Assembly (NCBI GenBank): GCA_037951105.1
Contig: JBAMJV010009725.1
Location: forward strand, 1-64,000
DNA length: 64,000 bases
Direction of reading: 5' to 3'
Source: Echinarachnius parma
Taxonomy: Eukaryota; Echinodermata; Echinoidea; Clypeasteroida; Echinarachniidae
Shown one piece after another: positions 11,691 through 22,954 of the stretch. The notes below the pieces were generated by a model that was given only the letters and a program-made list of their open reading frames with translations, was not told the DNA's origin and made no database searches. Within the stretch, counting starts at the first letter, position 1. Each line of letters begins with the position of its first letter. Made by a program: the position numbers and the translations under genes.

Positions 11691-13383
11691 TGTAAGGGAA
11701 GACGCGCGCCTCCAAGATTAAGATATGTGGGCGCGCACATTTTCCCAATATTGTAAAAACATGCCTTTTTTTAATCGGGCATAACTTCTTTAAAAGCAAG
11801 AATATCACCAAATATTGTTTCATATTCATAAAGAGCATGAGTTATAGATACGATTTCATAAATAATTTTGGCTTGTGGACTTTTCTGACGTCATTATATT
11901 GCAGGTTGAGGTTAAGACTTATAATTTTAATTGAATTTGCTCGATTTTGTAAACGAACATCTCGCTAATTATTAATCGATTTCAAAATATGTGGTAGCTG
12001 AAGTTTTCCTTCAAGATTAACTGCAATACATATTTATTTATCATGTTTATATAACGGAAACATGCCTAAATTGACGATAAACGTCAATACATATTATATT
12101 GTAGGGTAAAGTACGTATCACCTAATTCGGCAAAGTGACGAATTCAAGTCTAGTTTATTTATTATTTCTTTTATTTCTTCCCAATTTTGTCCGTCCCATA
12201 TCTCAAGAATGGATGAATGAATTATCATGAAATTTCATTTTTCAATTGATTGATAACAATAATAACTTTTCACCCAACCTTAATGGTAGTGCAATGAGTT
12301 AGTACCTTACTTTGCAGTCTATCGTGGCAATATTATATGTACTGACGTAGACAATTACAATTAAATGGGTTCTATCAATAATAATAATAATGCATTTATA
12401 TAGCGCATTTTCCATATAGAATGTTCAAATGCGCTTAAATAACTATTATCTACGTTTTAAAAAGAAAGACATATGTTGCTATTTCATGAGTATAGTTTAA
12501 AGATAATGCAAGGTATGTAACTCTGTATACAAAATATGAAAGATGATTAACTCTTCATGCATCGGTGAAAGCGCACTCCAATAGATATAGTCCGAGTACT
12601 TCGTGCAAATTGACACCAATGGCAGAGCATGCTGTTAAAGTGAACCAATAACTTTGTCAAATTAAACCAAACTCACTTGGAGCTTTCACAAATGTCTTAT
12701 ATCGTGTTATTTGGCTTACGGTAAGAGAAAGGTTAAATGGGTTTGAATTGCTTAAATGTGGAGATATTTAAGATTAAATTAAAAAGAGTTTCGGAAAGCT
12801 TTTCAATTGTAGTCCAAATCAATGGGTAGTAGGTGATACAATTTAATATAAATGTAAATTTTTTCACTAGGTAAACAGTATTATTTTGATGCGAAAGTTT
12901 CAGTCATCATTCATAAGAATTGTCCGATTATATTGGTATACGATACAAGTTAAAGGGGACCACCAGGCAAAGAACAACACATTATTATATGTTTTGGTAC
13001 CGTTTTGTGATATCAAATATATACCCAACATTTTGCAAAGGGTTGTGTAATTCATAAACAAAGCAATTAATGTCCACCACTTACGGAACCACTACTATTT
13101 CCTGGTTCCATACGGCCAACCATTTGCGAGTGCGCCAATGCTATTCAACAATAGATTGTCGGGCGATTCGTTCGCTCTGCACACATTAGCCTTCGCAATT
13201 CAGACCACATGAACGCATGCTTTATAATGGTGATGCGTTTTCCAATTATATATTTTTTTTCTGGAAACATATTTTTGTGAACTTGTTTATGGAATGGAAT
13301 ACTAAAGATGATACCTTTCTTTTATAAGAATATTATTTTTGGGAGGTGGTACCCTTTAATGGATCACTTTAAGAGTTGTTAGT
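11691..13383. other. Intergenic sequence 3' of the sushi-avidin gene
   Basis: AT-rich, no gene recognised. An ataataataatgcatttatatagcgcattttcc block at about 12,377-12,420 is the reverse of the 3' tail type seen at 34,880 and 22,110, so a truncated SINE or non-LTR tail is likely. Confidence 0.5.
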
Positions 13384-13444
13384 TTATGGGATTGGTGCTG
13401 GGGCCTGGCTCTGCTGGTACCGGGTCCACTTTTCCTGTCCAATC
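13384..13444 (-). CDS. Exon 9: avidin-like domain, last strand, and stop codon
   Basis: Acceptor tacttcacag|GATTGG joins in phase 2 to exon 8, giving HATL-IGQEKWTRYQQ. This corresponds to avidin ATRVGINIFTRL, with Gly kept, Asn118 replaced by Glu and Phe120 by Trp. A proline-rich tail (APAPIP) then ends at TAA, 13,386-13,384. The short exon is below ORF-calling size and was found by looking for the missing final strand. A possible ATTAAA polyadenylation signal lies about 25 bp downstream on the same strand. A 165-bp-arm hairpin sits in the intron just upstream. Confidence 0.8.
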
Positions 13445-13511
13445 CTGTGAAGTAGAGACAAATCAAACATACATTGCATTTAATATGTCATTACAAAATA
13501 GAAGTACACAT

Positions 13512-13842
13512 TTCTTTGCCCAGTTTGCCACTCAAAACAAAATGGGAGCAGAACTATAACCAGGAAGTATTTTATCATACTTTTTAATACTGAAAACGCT
13601 TCCATTGTGTTGAATTAAGACATACCCTTATAATTTGTAGAAAAGGTTTTGAATCAAACTTGCACTGCTACCATGTTCACGTAGCAGTGCAAGGTTGATT
13701 CAAAACCTTTTCTACAAATTATAAGGGTATGTCTTAATTCAACACAATGGAAGCGTTTTGAGTATTAAAAAGTATGATAAAATACTTCCTGTTTATAGTT
13801 CTACTGCCATTTTCTTTTGAGTGGCAAACTGGGCAAAGAGAT
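13512..13842. repeat. Near-perfect ~160-bp-arm hairpin in the last intron
   Basis: Left arm 13,512-13,671 and right arm 13,681-13,842 are near-perfect inverted copies with a 9-nt loop (catgttcac). The central stem is GCACTGCTAC / GTAGCAGTGC. It lies about 70 bp upstream of the acceptor of the final avidin exon. The rest of the intron to 14,470 holds nothing recognisable. Confidence 0.9.
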
Positions 13843-14473
13843 AAGCGTTTACCAGGTGCATCCATACATTTATATGAAAACCATTTAACACAATTATTTT
13901 TCAATGTTAAAATAATTGTTTCTTAAATAAGCCTATCAGTTTTGGATATTTATCAAAATTATAAGAACATTTATTAATTAGATAATTCAATGTGGACATG
14001 AAGCCTGATTGACCAAATGAATGACGGACTGTTGGACCGTTGTAAAGATATATTATGATTTAAAAGAACATTCTAAATGATGACTTGAGTACTTACTGAA
14101 CTAATCAATTGCTAATTATATTAATACAAGTCACTGAATGAATAAACGGAAGATCGATGAAGCATCATTTAAAGGAAAGAAAACATAACAGGCTAAGGAA
14201 GAAAGGAGGGTACAGAAAAGTATCAGCAAAACGATATACTGCATAGAGAGAATGAATTATTGAACGGGAAAAAAGAACGAATTAAGTGAAGTGAGCGATA
14301 CTGAAATGGAAGCTGGAAAGAGCAAAAAAGGAATTCTAAATATTTTGGAAAGTGTTTGCCGAGGCTGTCTTGAAATAGACACTACAAATCAAATGTCAAA
14401 ACATTCATATGTTTAACTCTTTCGAAGTCTACATCTCTCCTCAACATAATATTAAGTCTCTTAAACTACTTAC

Positions 14474-14660
14474 AGAGTGGCATGCTTGATGTCCGCACAT
14501 GTGGTGACTCGGTTGGTGTTGGTCCAGGTCGTGTAGAGCACCTCCTCCCCTCCGCAGAACTTACTCTGGCCGGACCAACTTGTTGTCGACTTGCCGTTGT
14601 CACGCGACACCACGAACCCAAACGTCGGGAAGTTGCAATAGCCAACGAGCACGGTTGGCG
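14474..14660 (-). CDS. Exon 8: avidin-like domain, central part
   Basis: 187 nt, begins phase 1 (acceptor ctttcag|CGCCA) and ends phase 2 (CTCT|GTAAGTAG). The translation contains FPTFGFVVSRDNGKSTTSW followed by SGQ and VLYTTW, a clear match to avidin PTFGF...STT...TGQ...VLKTMW. Avidin positions Ser75, Thr77 and Trp97 are kept and Phe79 is Trp as in streptavidin. The Trp70 position is Arg. The Trp110 position appears to be Ile (ADIKHAT against DDWKAT). Read straight through, the donor sequence gives a stop after HATL. Splicing to 13,444 instead restores the missing last strand, so the donor is preferred. Confidence 0.87.
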
Positions 14661-15960
14661 CTGAAAGAATAACACGCACATCAATCTCATTACTCGTATC
14701 TACCTTGATATTTGCACAAGTTTAATTTCGAAAGAAATATTAACGCAATTAAATATTATTTTTTAAATAAAGGAGCACAGGTCATCCTTTAGAAATTGAT
14801 ATATTGTCAATATGAGCATTAAACATGTTGAACCGATCTTCAGGATGTTGCAGTTCTGCTGCCGCTGAGAAATTGAGACGTACAAATGTTACTACCAGTG
14901 TTAATCTCGAAGTTTATTTTGTTCTAAAAAAATAACACGTTTATCTTCGTCTTTTTTGTGAGACTACAAAGGGTTATTAAATATTCCAGAATAATGATCG
15001 CAAAACCAAAACCTTAAATGTAGCAGTATTGTTGGCACTCAGGTGATGATAAACTAAGACGTCCAAACGGACCAAGTCAATTCATTGCCTAAATGTATCG
15101 AGTAAGAATTTTAAGTTGGCATAAACTACAACATAAATACTGTCCCACGGAAATGGAAACCTAGAACCTTGAAGTGATAATCCCTATAGCAGCTCACTGG
15201 AACATTAAATAGTAAAATATCGAGGCATGGGCGTCGATCACGGGGGGGGGGGGGGGATATGGGGGATATATCCCCCCCCCCCCCCCAATATTTGAGGTGG
15301 GGGATGACCTGTATTATCATCCCCCCAAAAAAAAATATATATATATTTAGGATTCAATATATCTAAGTAAAGGGACATTGTCCCTATCATTCATTATGTG
15401 AAAGTTGATACAATTTAAACCACATCTTGAGAGTGCTAATCTGCCCAAATCCAAGATCTTCTGGGGGCTATGCCCCCTGGACCCCCATTATAGTAATTTG
15501 ACCCGGTGCCCTGTACACGTATAATAGTTATATTCAGGAGCTCTCGATATGCCCACTAAAATTTAGCTTATTATAATATATCTAATTATATTCCACATAC
15601 TAAGAATCTTGCTCTACGATTGGTCAAAAGTTAATCACGTGATGAAACATAGTTTCGCCCATCATTGATGGGAGAAGAAAACTTCGTTACACTGTGTAGA
15701 TATCTTGGGCGAAAGTGCGTTGCACTCACTAGATAATTGGTAAAGTACTATCTACACTCCGCGGTTGCATTGAATTTAACGTGGTGTGTGTGGCCACTCA
15801 AATTCCGTACCGGCGCGATAACTCTATGCGCGCGAATTACAAATTTAATTGTATTCGTTGTGCATACGGTAGTACACTGCACGCTATGCACTGTACATAC
15901 GTATTGTACATTACACCCTATACTGATTACACCGTTTGCTCGTTCTGTTGCTCTACTAAA

Positions 15961-16587
15961 ATGGCGGCCACAAGCGTAAGGTTTGAGCTTTTTGATGAGG
16001 ATGAAATGGACAAGTTTTTACTTGAGAGTGAAAGTAAAAATACAAAGCGACAACTTAAGTTCAGCCTGAAAGTGATCCAAGATTATTGCGATGCTGGAAT
16101 CATACATTTTGACAAACTGTCTGACATGGACTTGAAATCACTAGACCAAGTGTTGGGGAGATTGTATGCTGGTGTGAAATCGCGAAATGGTGAGTCATAC
16201 AGTAAGAAATCTCTACAAGCTTTGAGGTATGTGGTCTGCAGAGACATTTTTTGAATTTGCGAGACATAGACATTATCAAGGATACCAACTTTGCGAAACC
16301 TGGTCGAGTGTTCAAAACTGTTCTTACCCCCCCCCCCCCCCCCCCCCCGGGGGAAACTCAAGGAAGAGGGGAAAGCCAATGTAAAACATCATATACCTGT
16401 CAGTGAAACCGGCATGAACACGATTCAAGACAGTCTGTCTAGTCTAGACCAGGTCCAGGACTCTCCTTGTGCACTACAACGTAAAGTTTTCAATTTCATC
16501 GACATTATGACCAATTGTGCGAACAGGGGTGAAAAGAATTTGCATGTTGAACTGTTATGGAATTGTCATGGAATAACATATTGGTAA
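15961..16587 (+). pseudogene. Crypton-type tyrosine recombinase / DUF3504-like N-terminal fragment
   Basis: From ATG 15,961: FELFDEDEMDKFLLESESKN, NTKRQLKFSLKVIQDYC, LDQVLGRLYAGVKSRNGESY and SLQALRYVVCRD. This is the core-binding pattern (NTK..., LxxxLxxFxxxVRxxxGxxYxxxSL) of Crypton recombinases and their domesticated relatives (KCTD1, ZMYM and QRICH1 type). A slip in the T run at about 16,245 changes frame to RDIDIIKDTNFAKPG. After a poly-C tract, KLKEEGKANVKHHIPVSE and VFNFIDIMTNCANRGEKNL follow in a third frame. The catalytic C-terminal domain is absent, so this is a dead fragment. Confidence 0.75.
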
Positions 16588-16667
16588 GTAGATCAAACCT
16601 AGTAACACAGTAACAGTAGACTAGTACTAGATCTAGAAGACCTAGAAGATGAGGAATATAAAGCAAA

Positions 16668-16830
16668 TAATCACCTTATGGTTTCAGGCGATGGCAAACT
16701 ATCACTTCCTCGGCGATCTGAATGTATACGCTATCTTTCCTCAGCTTCGCTTCGGAAAGATAGCTACATCCAGATTGCCTCGGAAGTGATAGATTGTGCC
16801 ATCGCCTTTACCAACGGTAATTATTTGCTT
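16668..16830. repeat. Imperfect ~75-bp-arm hairpin
   Basis: gcgatggcaaactatcactt (16,689) pairs with aagtgatagattgtgccatcgc (16,785-16,806). The centre is CTATCTTTCC / GGAAAGATAG around 16,731-16,765. It lies just after the Crypton fragment. Confidence 0.8.
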
Positions 16831-17879
16831 ACTACATGTATTTAATAGCTAACTATATTCCTATTTAAATCTGGGCAACATATTTAGTTCTGTATAGCAA
16901 AATGCTCAAAACCAAAAGTTTCCGGGGGCTGCGCCCCCTGGACCCCCATTAGAGTCATTTGACCCGGTCCCCTGTACACGTATAATAGTTTTATTCACGA
17001 ACTCTCGCCATGCCAACTCGAATTTAGATAACTACATATCTAACTATTTAATAGCTAACTATGTTTCCTTTTTGAATCCGGACAACATCTTTAGTTCTGT
17101 ATATCAACCATTCAAAAGCTTCCGGGGGCTGCGCCCCCTGGTCCCCTAATATAGTAATTTGACCCTGTCCCTGTTACATGTATAGTAGCTTTATTCAGGA
17201 ACTCTCGCCACTATGCCCACATAAATTGAGCTAACTATGTAATAGCTAACTATATTTCCTATTTTAATCTGGACATCTTTGGTTCTGCATATCAAAAATC
17301 CAAAAGCTTCCGGGGGCTCCGCCCCCTGGACCACCATTGTGATTCCAGGGTTCCATTAAGGTGCTTGCAATTTGCGCTTTATAATCTTCAAATTTCTTAA
17401 CAGCTCAATCCAAAAGTTTGTGACCCCTATACCCCTCCCCCCCCCCCCCACCCCCTCCGGTCATAAAATCATAAAACTCCCTCGCTGAAGATGGTCAAAA
17501 TGACTTATCATCCCCCCAAAGGCGAGAAGAAATCGACGCCTATGTCTCGAGGTACTTTCAGAAATTTGCAGGGTTTGCAGCGCCATTTGAAACGCACACT
17601 TCTTATTTGTTAACAATGTTGAAGCTACTTATTTGCTAAAGACACCACAAAAATAATGACTATGTTCGCAGATGGTGAATTGTATTTGGTGCTGCTGGTT
17701 AGCAAAACACCAACGGCCGTTTTATTATAAGAAATTAGCAAATGTTTTATTTCACTACAAGCAGCACATCAAATATATAGACAATGCATGCCATGGATTA
17801 TACCATGGTTTACATAGATATCCTTTGTCAATGTAAGCCTTAAATTACACATGGAGTGCGAAGAAAGATAAGGCCTTAC

Positions 17880-17999
17880 CTGACATGCCAGTCAGCAATT
17901 CCGCGCTGTTCATGTAGTCACCGAGGATCATGCCAGTCGATGTGAGAGAAATGGTGATCTGATCGTTGCACTCATTGTACCAAACGCCTTCCATGTCAA
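17880..17999 (-). CDS. Exon 7: avidin-like domain, first part (strands 1-3)
   Basis: 40 codons, phase 1-1, acceptor gttttccag|TTGAC, donor GTCAG|GTAAGG. Translation GVWYNECNDQITISL then GMILGDYMNSAE matches the avidin N-terminal pattern G-x-W-x-N ... M-T-I ... G-x-Y. Compared with chicken avidin, Asn12 and Tyr33 positions are kept, Ser16 is Asp, Thr35 is Asn and Leu14 is Cys. The domain continues in the next two exons. Avidin domains form eight-stranded barrels, usually tetrameric, and sit at the C-terminus of sea-urchin fibropellins. Confidence 0.85.
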
Positions 18000-18039
18000 C
18001 TGGAAAACAAAAGAAAATACAAAAAACACAAAAACAGTT

Positions 18040-18185
18040 ATAATTATTATAATAATAAAGGTATAAATAATAACAATATTGATGACAATAATAATAATTA
18101 TATTAATAATGATAATAATACTACTACTACTACTAATAATAATAATAATACTGATTATAATATTTGTTTGTTTGTTTGTTTGTTA
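18040..18185. repeat. AT-rich and (TTTG)n microsatellites
   Basis: Runs of TAA/TAC trinucleotides followed by gtttgtttgtttgtttg, inside intron 6 just upstream of the first avidin exon. Confidence 0.9.
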
Positions 18186-18629
18186 AACACAGAATACACG
18201 GCCAAGTCGTATGGCTGTTATTGACAACAGTAAAACAGATTAACGAATGACATAATTTACAAAAGTACCAGATTAATTGACAGTACGATCTAACAATCAG
18301 AATTATCTAAAAATATATCTATATTATATTTTCGGAAAGAAGAATAAATAGCGATTCTATACATTAGACTTATTTCGGCTCAAAAATAAAACTACGTGTC
18401 AACATTTGAGTTGTTTTCAAAGTTTTGTCTTTTGTAAAAAACACATTTTGAACGTGGAAGTTAAATAATTAACAGGTATCCCATGACAAATATTTTGAGA
18501 TATTCAGTAACTACAGACATTTATTATGATATTGCAACAAAAAGAGCGCAAAAAGTGCTAAAATAGAGGAGATATTGTCGTTTGGAAATGTGCCTTCTCG
18601 GAGAGCTCTACGGTATGTGTTAAAGGTAT

Positions 18630-20300
18630 GGTGAAATCCCGGCTTTGATTCAAGTTTATAGCTTTAAATATGTGCCTATATTGATATACCACACTCCTTT
18701 TTTCAAAGAAATCCTTAAAGGAGGGGTGAAATCCCGGCTTTGATACAGGTTTATAGCTTTAAATATGTGCCTTTATTGATAAACCACACTCTTTTTTTCA
18801 AAGAAATCCTTAAGTTGGGAAAAAAAGGGAAATTTCACGCAACTTTTTTGCTTTATTACGCATCGGCGTTCCATGCTCCTAAAAAAAGTCATTTATAGCA
18901 GAGCTGGAATGTGCGCACGTGTCACCCGATTCATGACATCACATGCAGACCGCAACGCGGAGGAATGTGCATTGTTTACATGCAGAGCCTATGACTTGCT
19001 TGTAAAACAAACTCGTTTTTGCTTGTAAATTGAGGTTTTACTGAAAATGCTTAAGAATTGCTAAGAAATGAATTGTAGCAGGATGCAGCTACACATCTGA
19101 GTGTATATCGTCCATGATATAAACCTGAACAAATGTTTGCAAATATTGAAACAAATGGAAATAATATATCTGTGTCAACGTGAGTATTGCACTCAGCGTG
19201 TACGCCTATGACCGAGCTAAACTGCGATTGCCTGCAGGTGACGTCACAAAGATGACGTCATTTTGTGTTCGCCCGGGACTCAGTTTTTTTACGGGGGTTC
19301 CGAAAGTGAATTTACAAGTTGATTTTTTTATTTTACCGGGTTTTCCCACGAGGAAAATTTGTTTGTATTAGTAATCTTCATGAAAATCTACCTTAGATAC
19401 AGTAAAACCCAATTTTGAGGCAGATTTCTTGTCACCATACCTTTAAGTTGGGCAAGAAAGATAAATTTCATGCAACTTTTTTGCTTGTTTACGCATCGGC
19501 GTTCCATACTGCTAAAAAAGTAATTTACAGCGGAGCGGGAATGTGCGCACGTGCAACCCGGATCCTGACATCACAGGCAGACCGCAACACGGAAGAATGT
19601 GCATGGTTTACATGCAGAGCCTATGATTTGCTTGTGAAACAAACTCGTTTTTGCTTGTAAATTGAGGCTTAACTGAAAATTCCTAAGAAATGAATTATAG
19701 CAGCTTGCAGCATCACATCTGAGTGTAGATCGTCCGTGATATAAACTTTAACAAATGTTTGCAAATATTGAAAAAAATCGAAATAATATCTCTCTGTCAA
19801 CGTGAGTATTGCACTCAGCGTGTACGTCTATGACCGAGCTATACTTCTACTTCTACTTCTACTTGGGTACTCGACAGGGTCCATCAGTCAGGACGTAGAG
19901 TCGAGGGGAACCGGTGAGGTGTCCCATTAATTGCCGATTGAGGCAACTGCTCCCGCAAAGGCTCCTAGTGATGTAGAAGCCAATATATTATTGGGGAGCG
20001 CATTCCATGCTGTTACAGTTTGTGGGAAGTAGGAGTTCTGGTAAAGTAGGAGTTCTGGAAGTAGGAGTTCTGGTACTGCGATTGCCTGCATGTGACGTCA
20101 CAAAGATGACGTCATTTTTCTTCGCCCGGACTCAATTTTGTTACGGGGATTACTAAAGTGAATTTAAAAGTTGATTTTTTTATTTTACTGGGTTTTCCGA
20201 CGCGGAAAATATGTTTTTATTAGTAATCTTCATGACAATCTACCTTAGATACAGTAAAACACAATTTGTAGGCAGTTTTCTTGTCATCCAACCTTTAAAC
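18630..20300 (+). repeat. Tandem duplication with an internal retroelement insertion
   Basis: A 92-bp block beginning gtgaaatcccggctttgat is duplicated at 18,630 and 18,724. Next comes a ~640-bp unit at about 18,810-19,440 (cgcatcggcgttccat, tgtgcgcacgtg, tgacgtcacaaagatgacgt). It is repeated at about 19,446-20,300, where it is interrupted by 19,841-20,075. Each unit ends in CTTTAA. Short frames here are not genes. Confidence 0.85.
19841..20075 (-). mobile_element. 5'-truncated non-LTR retrotransposon (RT C-terminus plus 3' tail)
   Basis: Absent from the otherwise matching unit upstream, so the insertion borders are clear (gagcta | ... | tactgcg). Minus-strand translation reads YFPQTVTAWNALPNN and SLGAFAGAVAS, the conserved end of Jockey/CR1-like reverse transcriptases. 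After a stop and a short 3' UTR it ends in GTAGAA repeats, which appear as cttctacttctacttctac on the plus strand. Confidence 0.75.
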
Positions 20301-20394
20301 CGGAGTCGGTACGCTGTAGATTATTCTAGACGTGATTTAACACGCCTGAAGATTGGCTGGGTTATTATAGATAGCCATACCATTGTTGGAATCC

Positions 20395-21530
20395 ATACCA
20401 GGCAGTGCAGCATGTTGTTAATCACTGCCATATATGATGTTTCCCTGATAGTTTTACTTTAAAGGGATAGTTGAGTATTGGTCAAACTTAACTTTAGTAA
20501 TCAAAACCTGCACCATTACGGTACAAAGTAATAGTTATAACTTCACCATGCTCGAAAAGTATACAAAATTACAAACGGCTAAGTAAAACCCCTGTTATCA
20601 TTCAGAAAGAGCTGTTACAACTCCAGGGCGCTATTTAAACAAAATCATTGGTTTTAGCCTTTTTTCATACAAAATTGTGCATTTAATGTTTGTTAAAATA
20701 ATGATTCAATAGAGATATCATCAACGACTTTTTAAAAACCTGTTCTAATTTTTTACAAAGTAGTCTTCGAGCATTTTTTGAAATTTGTCTAAAAAGTCTA
20801 ATATCGCCCGGTGATTGCCGGTGAAGAACATTTTGAATACATATATATGGATATTTCAGTCGTTTCTGAACCTATTTTGATCAAATAAAGTTTATTCTGT
20901 CTTTAAAATTGTATGTTCTTTCGAATTTGACAGTCAGTTTTTCATTATCTCACAACAAAATATCGGGCACTTCGGAAAATACCAATACTCAACACAACCT
21001 TTAAGGGGACTATTCAAACAGCAAAAGCTGCTCTGACCTGGCTTTCTCATCCTAGGCCTGACAATACGAGACTATGAATCAATTTAAACATGGAAAACTG
21101 ACCAGAAATCTATGATATAAATATATGAATATAATGTAAATGAAAATGATTAAGAAATGTGTGCTTCACTGGGAATCAAACCAGAGACCTCTGGTTTACT
21201 ATACCAGTGCTAGTGATGATTGTCCATCCCAGACGTCCTGTACTATGGTCGTGCTAGTCAGAAGCTGTACACACCTAGTACAAACTTGAAGGATATTGAA
21301 AGCAACTTAGGAGTATATGCAAGGGATCACTGAGGAGATTCAGACTGTAAATGTATGGGATGGACAATCATTGCTAGCACTGGTCTAGTAATCTGGAGGT
21401 CTAGGGCCTAGGATTAGAAAGCCAGGTCAGAGCAGCATTTGCTGTTTGAATAGTCACCTAAAAGTAAAACCATCAGGGAAACACCATAGAGGGCAGTGAT
21501 TAACAACATGCTGTACTGCCTCGTATTGAT
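20395..21530. repeat. Nested foldback repeat with MITE insertion
   Basis: Outer arms: ccaggcagtgcagcatgttg (20,398) pairs with caacatgctgtactgcctcg (21,506), continuing through tccctgatagttttacttt / aaagtaaaaccatcaggga. Inner arms: ttcaaacagcaaaagctgct (21,013) pairs with agcagcatttgctgtttgaa (21,432). A TTAA MITE (20,459-21,004) sits in the outer left arm junction. Confidence 0.75.
20459..21004. mobile_element. piggyBac-like MITE (AGGGATAGTTGAG family), copy 1
   Basis: TTAA at both ends. Left end AGGGATAGTTGAGTATTGGT, right end accaatactcaacacaacct. Internal sequence (tgctcgaaaagtatacaaaa, gaacctattttgatcaaat) matches the other copies. Confidence 0.75.
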
Positions 21531-22730
21531 TGCAAGTGTTATCAGAATTCTGATCCTATTCTCTTCGAATAAAATCTTTGGTCAAGTCTATGTTCAGTGT
21601 GTTATAATCATATCAAACTTTCCTCTGCAGACCACTTGGAGTTTGTTTAAACTTGTTTGAGTGTTCTTTTCAGTGAGCAATATAGTTATTCAGATCAATG
21701 TATGCACTATGCGGTAACAATTTTGTATTTGGATTTTGCGCCTGTTTTTGTAATGCAACACAATTCTCCCAATATATGATGAAAGGGTATGTACTCATAT
21801 TGTGATACTGATTGGAGGGGTTGTGGATTTAAGAAACAGGAATAATATCGAGGGCACACCTTATGTACACAATTGTGTTATTTATGATAGTTATGTATGT
21901 TATCTATAATACCATTTTTCACATATTATTAGGGGGGTGTGCCCCCAGGCCCCCCCCCCCCCTCCCTTTAGTACACTACTGAATAACAAAGCATAATATT
22001 ATTTTGTGTGTGTATGACGTGTTTCTGTAGGAGGGGGAGCACACAACTTACTGGGGGCATGTAAGTTCTATGATTTCTTGATTCTTCCTATTCACGCTAT
22101 TTGTAATAATATCACTGTAAAGCGCTTATAGATGATTATCAATCATATTAGGCGCTATATAAATCGAGTATATTATGATTTATTATTTGTATTTTGTTGT
22201 TAATTTATTGGGGGGGGGGGGGGGTGCCCCAGGCCTGTTCCCCCTGGATCTATGCCACTGCCCACAGACATACATTATGTCGTTATCTGTAGCCTATGTG
22301 TCTTATTTGAATACATACATGCTTCAAAACATAGAAGTTCTAGTGTTATCACCTAACATAGATGGCGATCATTTTGGAATATGTTCATATGGCATAATAA
22401 GTGGTCAATGACCTCTTACCTTTATCCTTATGACCCAGAAATATATTCATATGACATTTATTCCTAAAGTTACATATATGTACTATGTTTGCTGCCAATT
22501 TATTGAATGGTTCTCAAGATATGCCAAACAATGATTTTTTTGCATATATAATTAGTGTTGTGACCTTTGACCTCATAACCTCCAAATTTCACCAGATCAT
22601 TGCCTAAGTGCATTCATACAGGGAACCAGATTCGTTCAAATCGGCCTACTAGTTCTTGAAATATAGCGATAAACATAACACACTGGCAGCCATTTTTTTA
22701 AAGGGCGCCCATGGTCACCAGAGGCCATGG
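21531..22730. other. Intron 6 sequence with repeat tails
   Basis: No gene. A poly-C tract (21,943-21,964), gtaaagcgcttatagatgat at about 22,117 followed by ggcgctatataaatcgag (a common SINE/non-LTR 3' tail form), and a poly-G tract at 22,209-22,224. Confidence 0.5.
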
Positions 22731-22731
22731 G

Positions 22732-22832
22732 CCTCGATCTGTAATTGATACCCATTCATCAGGGGGGATGATCTATTCATTCATCCCTCCCCCTGATGAA
22801 TAGGTATTACGTAAGTATCGACGCCCATGCCA
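22732..22832. repeat. ~100-bp hairpin element (GGCGTCGAT family)
   Basis: Left arm ttgatacccattcatcagggg (22,747), right arm cccctgatgaataggtatta (22,791), inside catgggcctcgat ... atcgacgcccatg ends. Sister copies lie at 52,350-52,440 and 61,029-61,131. Confidence 0.8.
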
Positions 22833-22954
22833 GAGGCCAATTCCGAGGTGGCTCGATATCTTAATTTTGCTTAATAATTACCTAGTCTTCATGTATGCTC
22901 GGTTTCATGCTTTTATCATCAAGTGGACAATTCGCCTAAATGTGCCAGCTAATC

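Larger units (their letters stand above)
15223..17553. mobile_element. Repeat unit bounded by GGCGTCGAT-type inverted ends, carrying a Crypton fragment
   Basis: Left end gaggcatgggcgtcgat (15,224) and right end atcgacgcctatgtctcgag (17,533) are inverted relative to each other. Inside are poly-G/C tracts, four copies of a ~195-bp unit containing cgggggctgcgccccctgga (15,459; 16,922; 17,122; 17,305) and the Crypton-like coding fragment. The same end motif bounds ~100-bp hairpins elsewhere in the window. No clear target duplication was seen. Confidence 0.6.

Noticed and set aside
14466-14690. Two other frames through the avidin exon 8
   Set aside because: Shadows: only one frame gives the avidin pattern and joins exons 7 and 9 in phase.
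19180-20462. Several 60-80-codon plus-strand frames
   Set aside because: They fall in the tandem duplication, and the two copies do not share a conserved frame.
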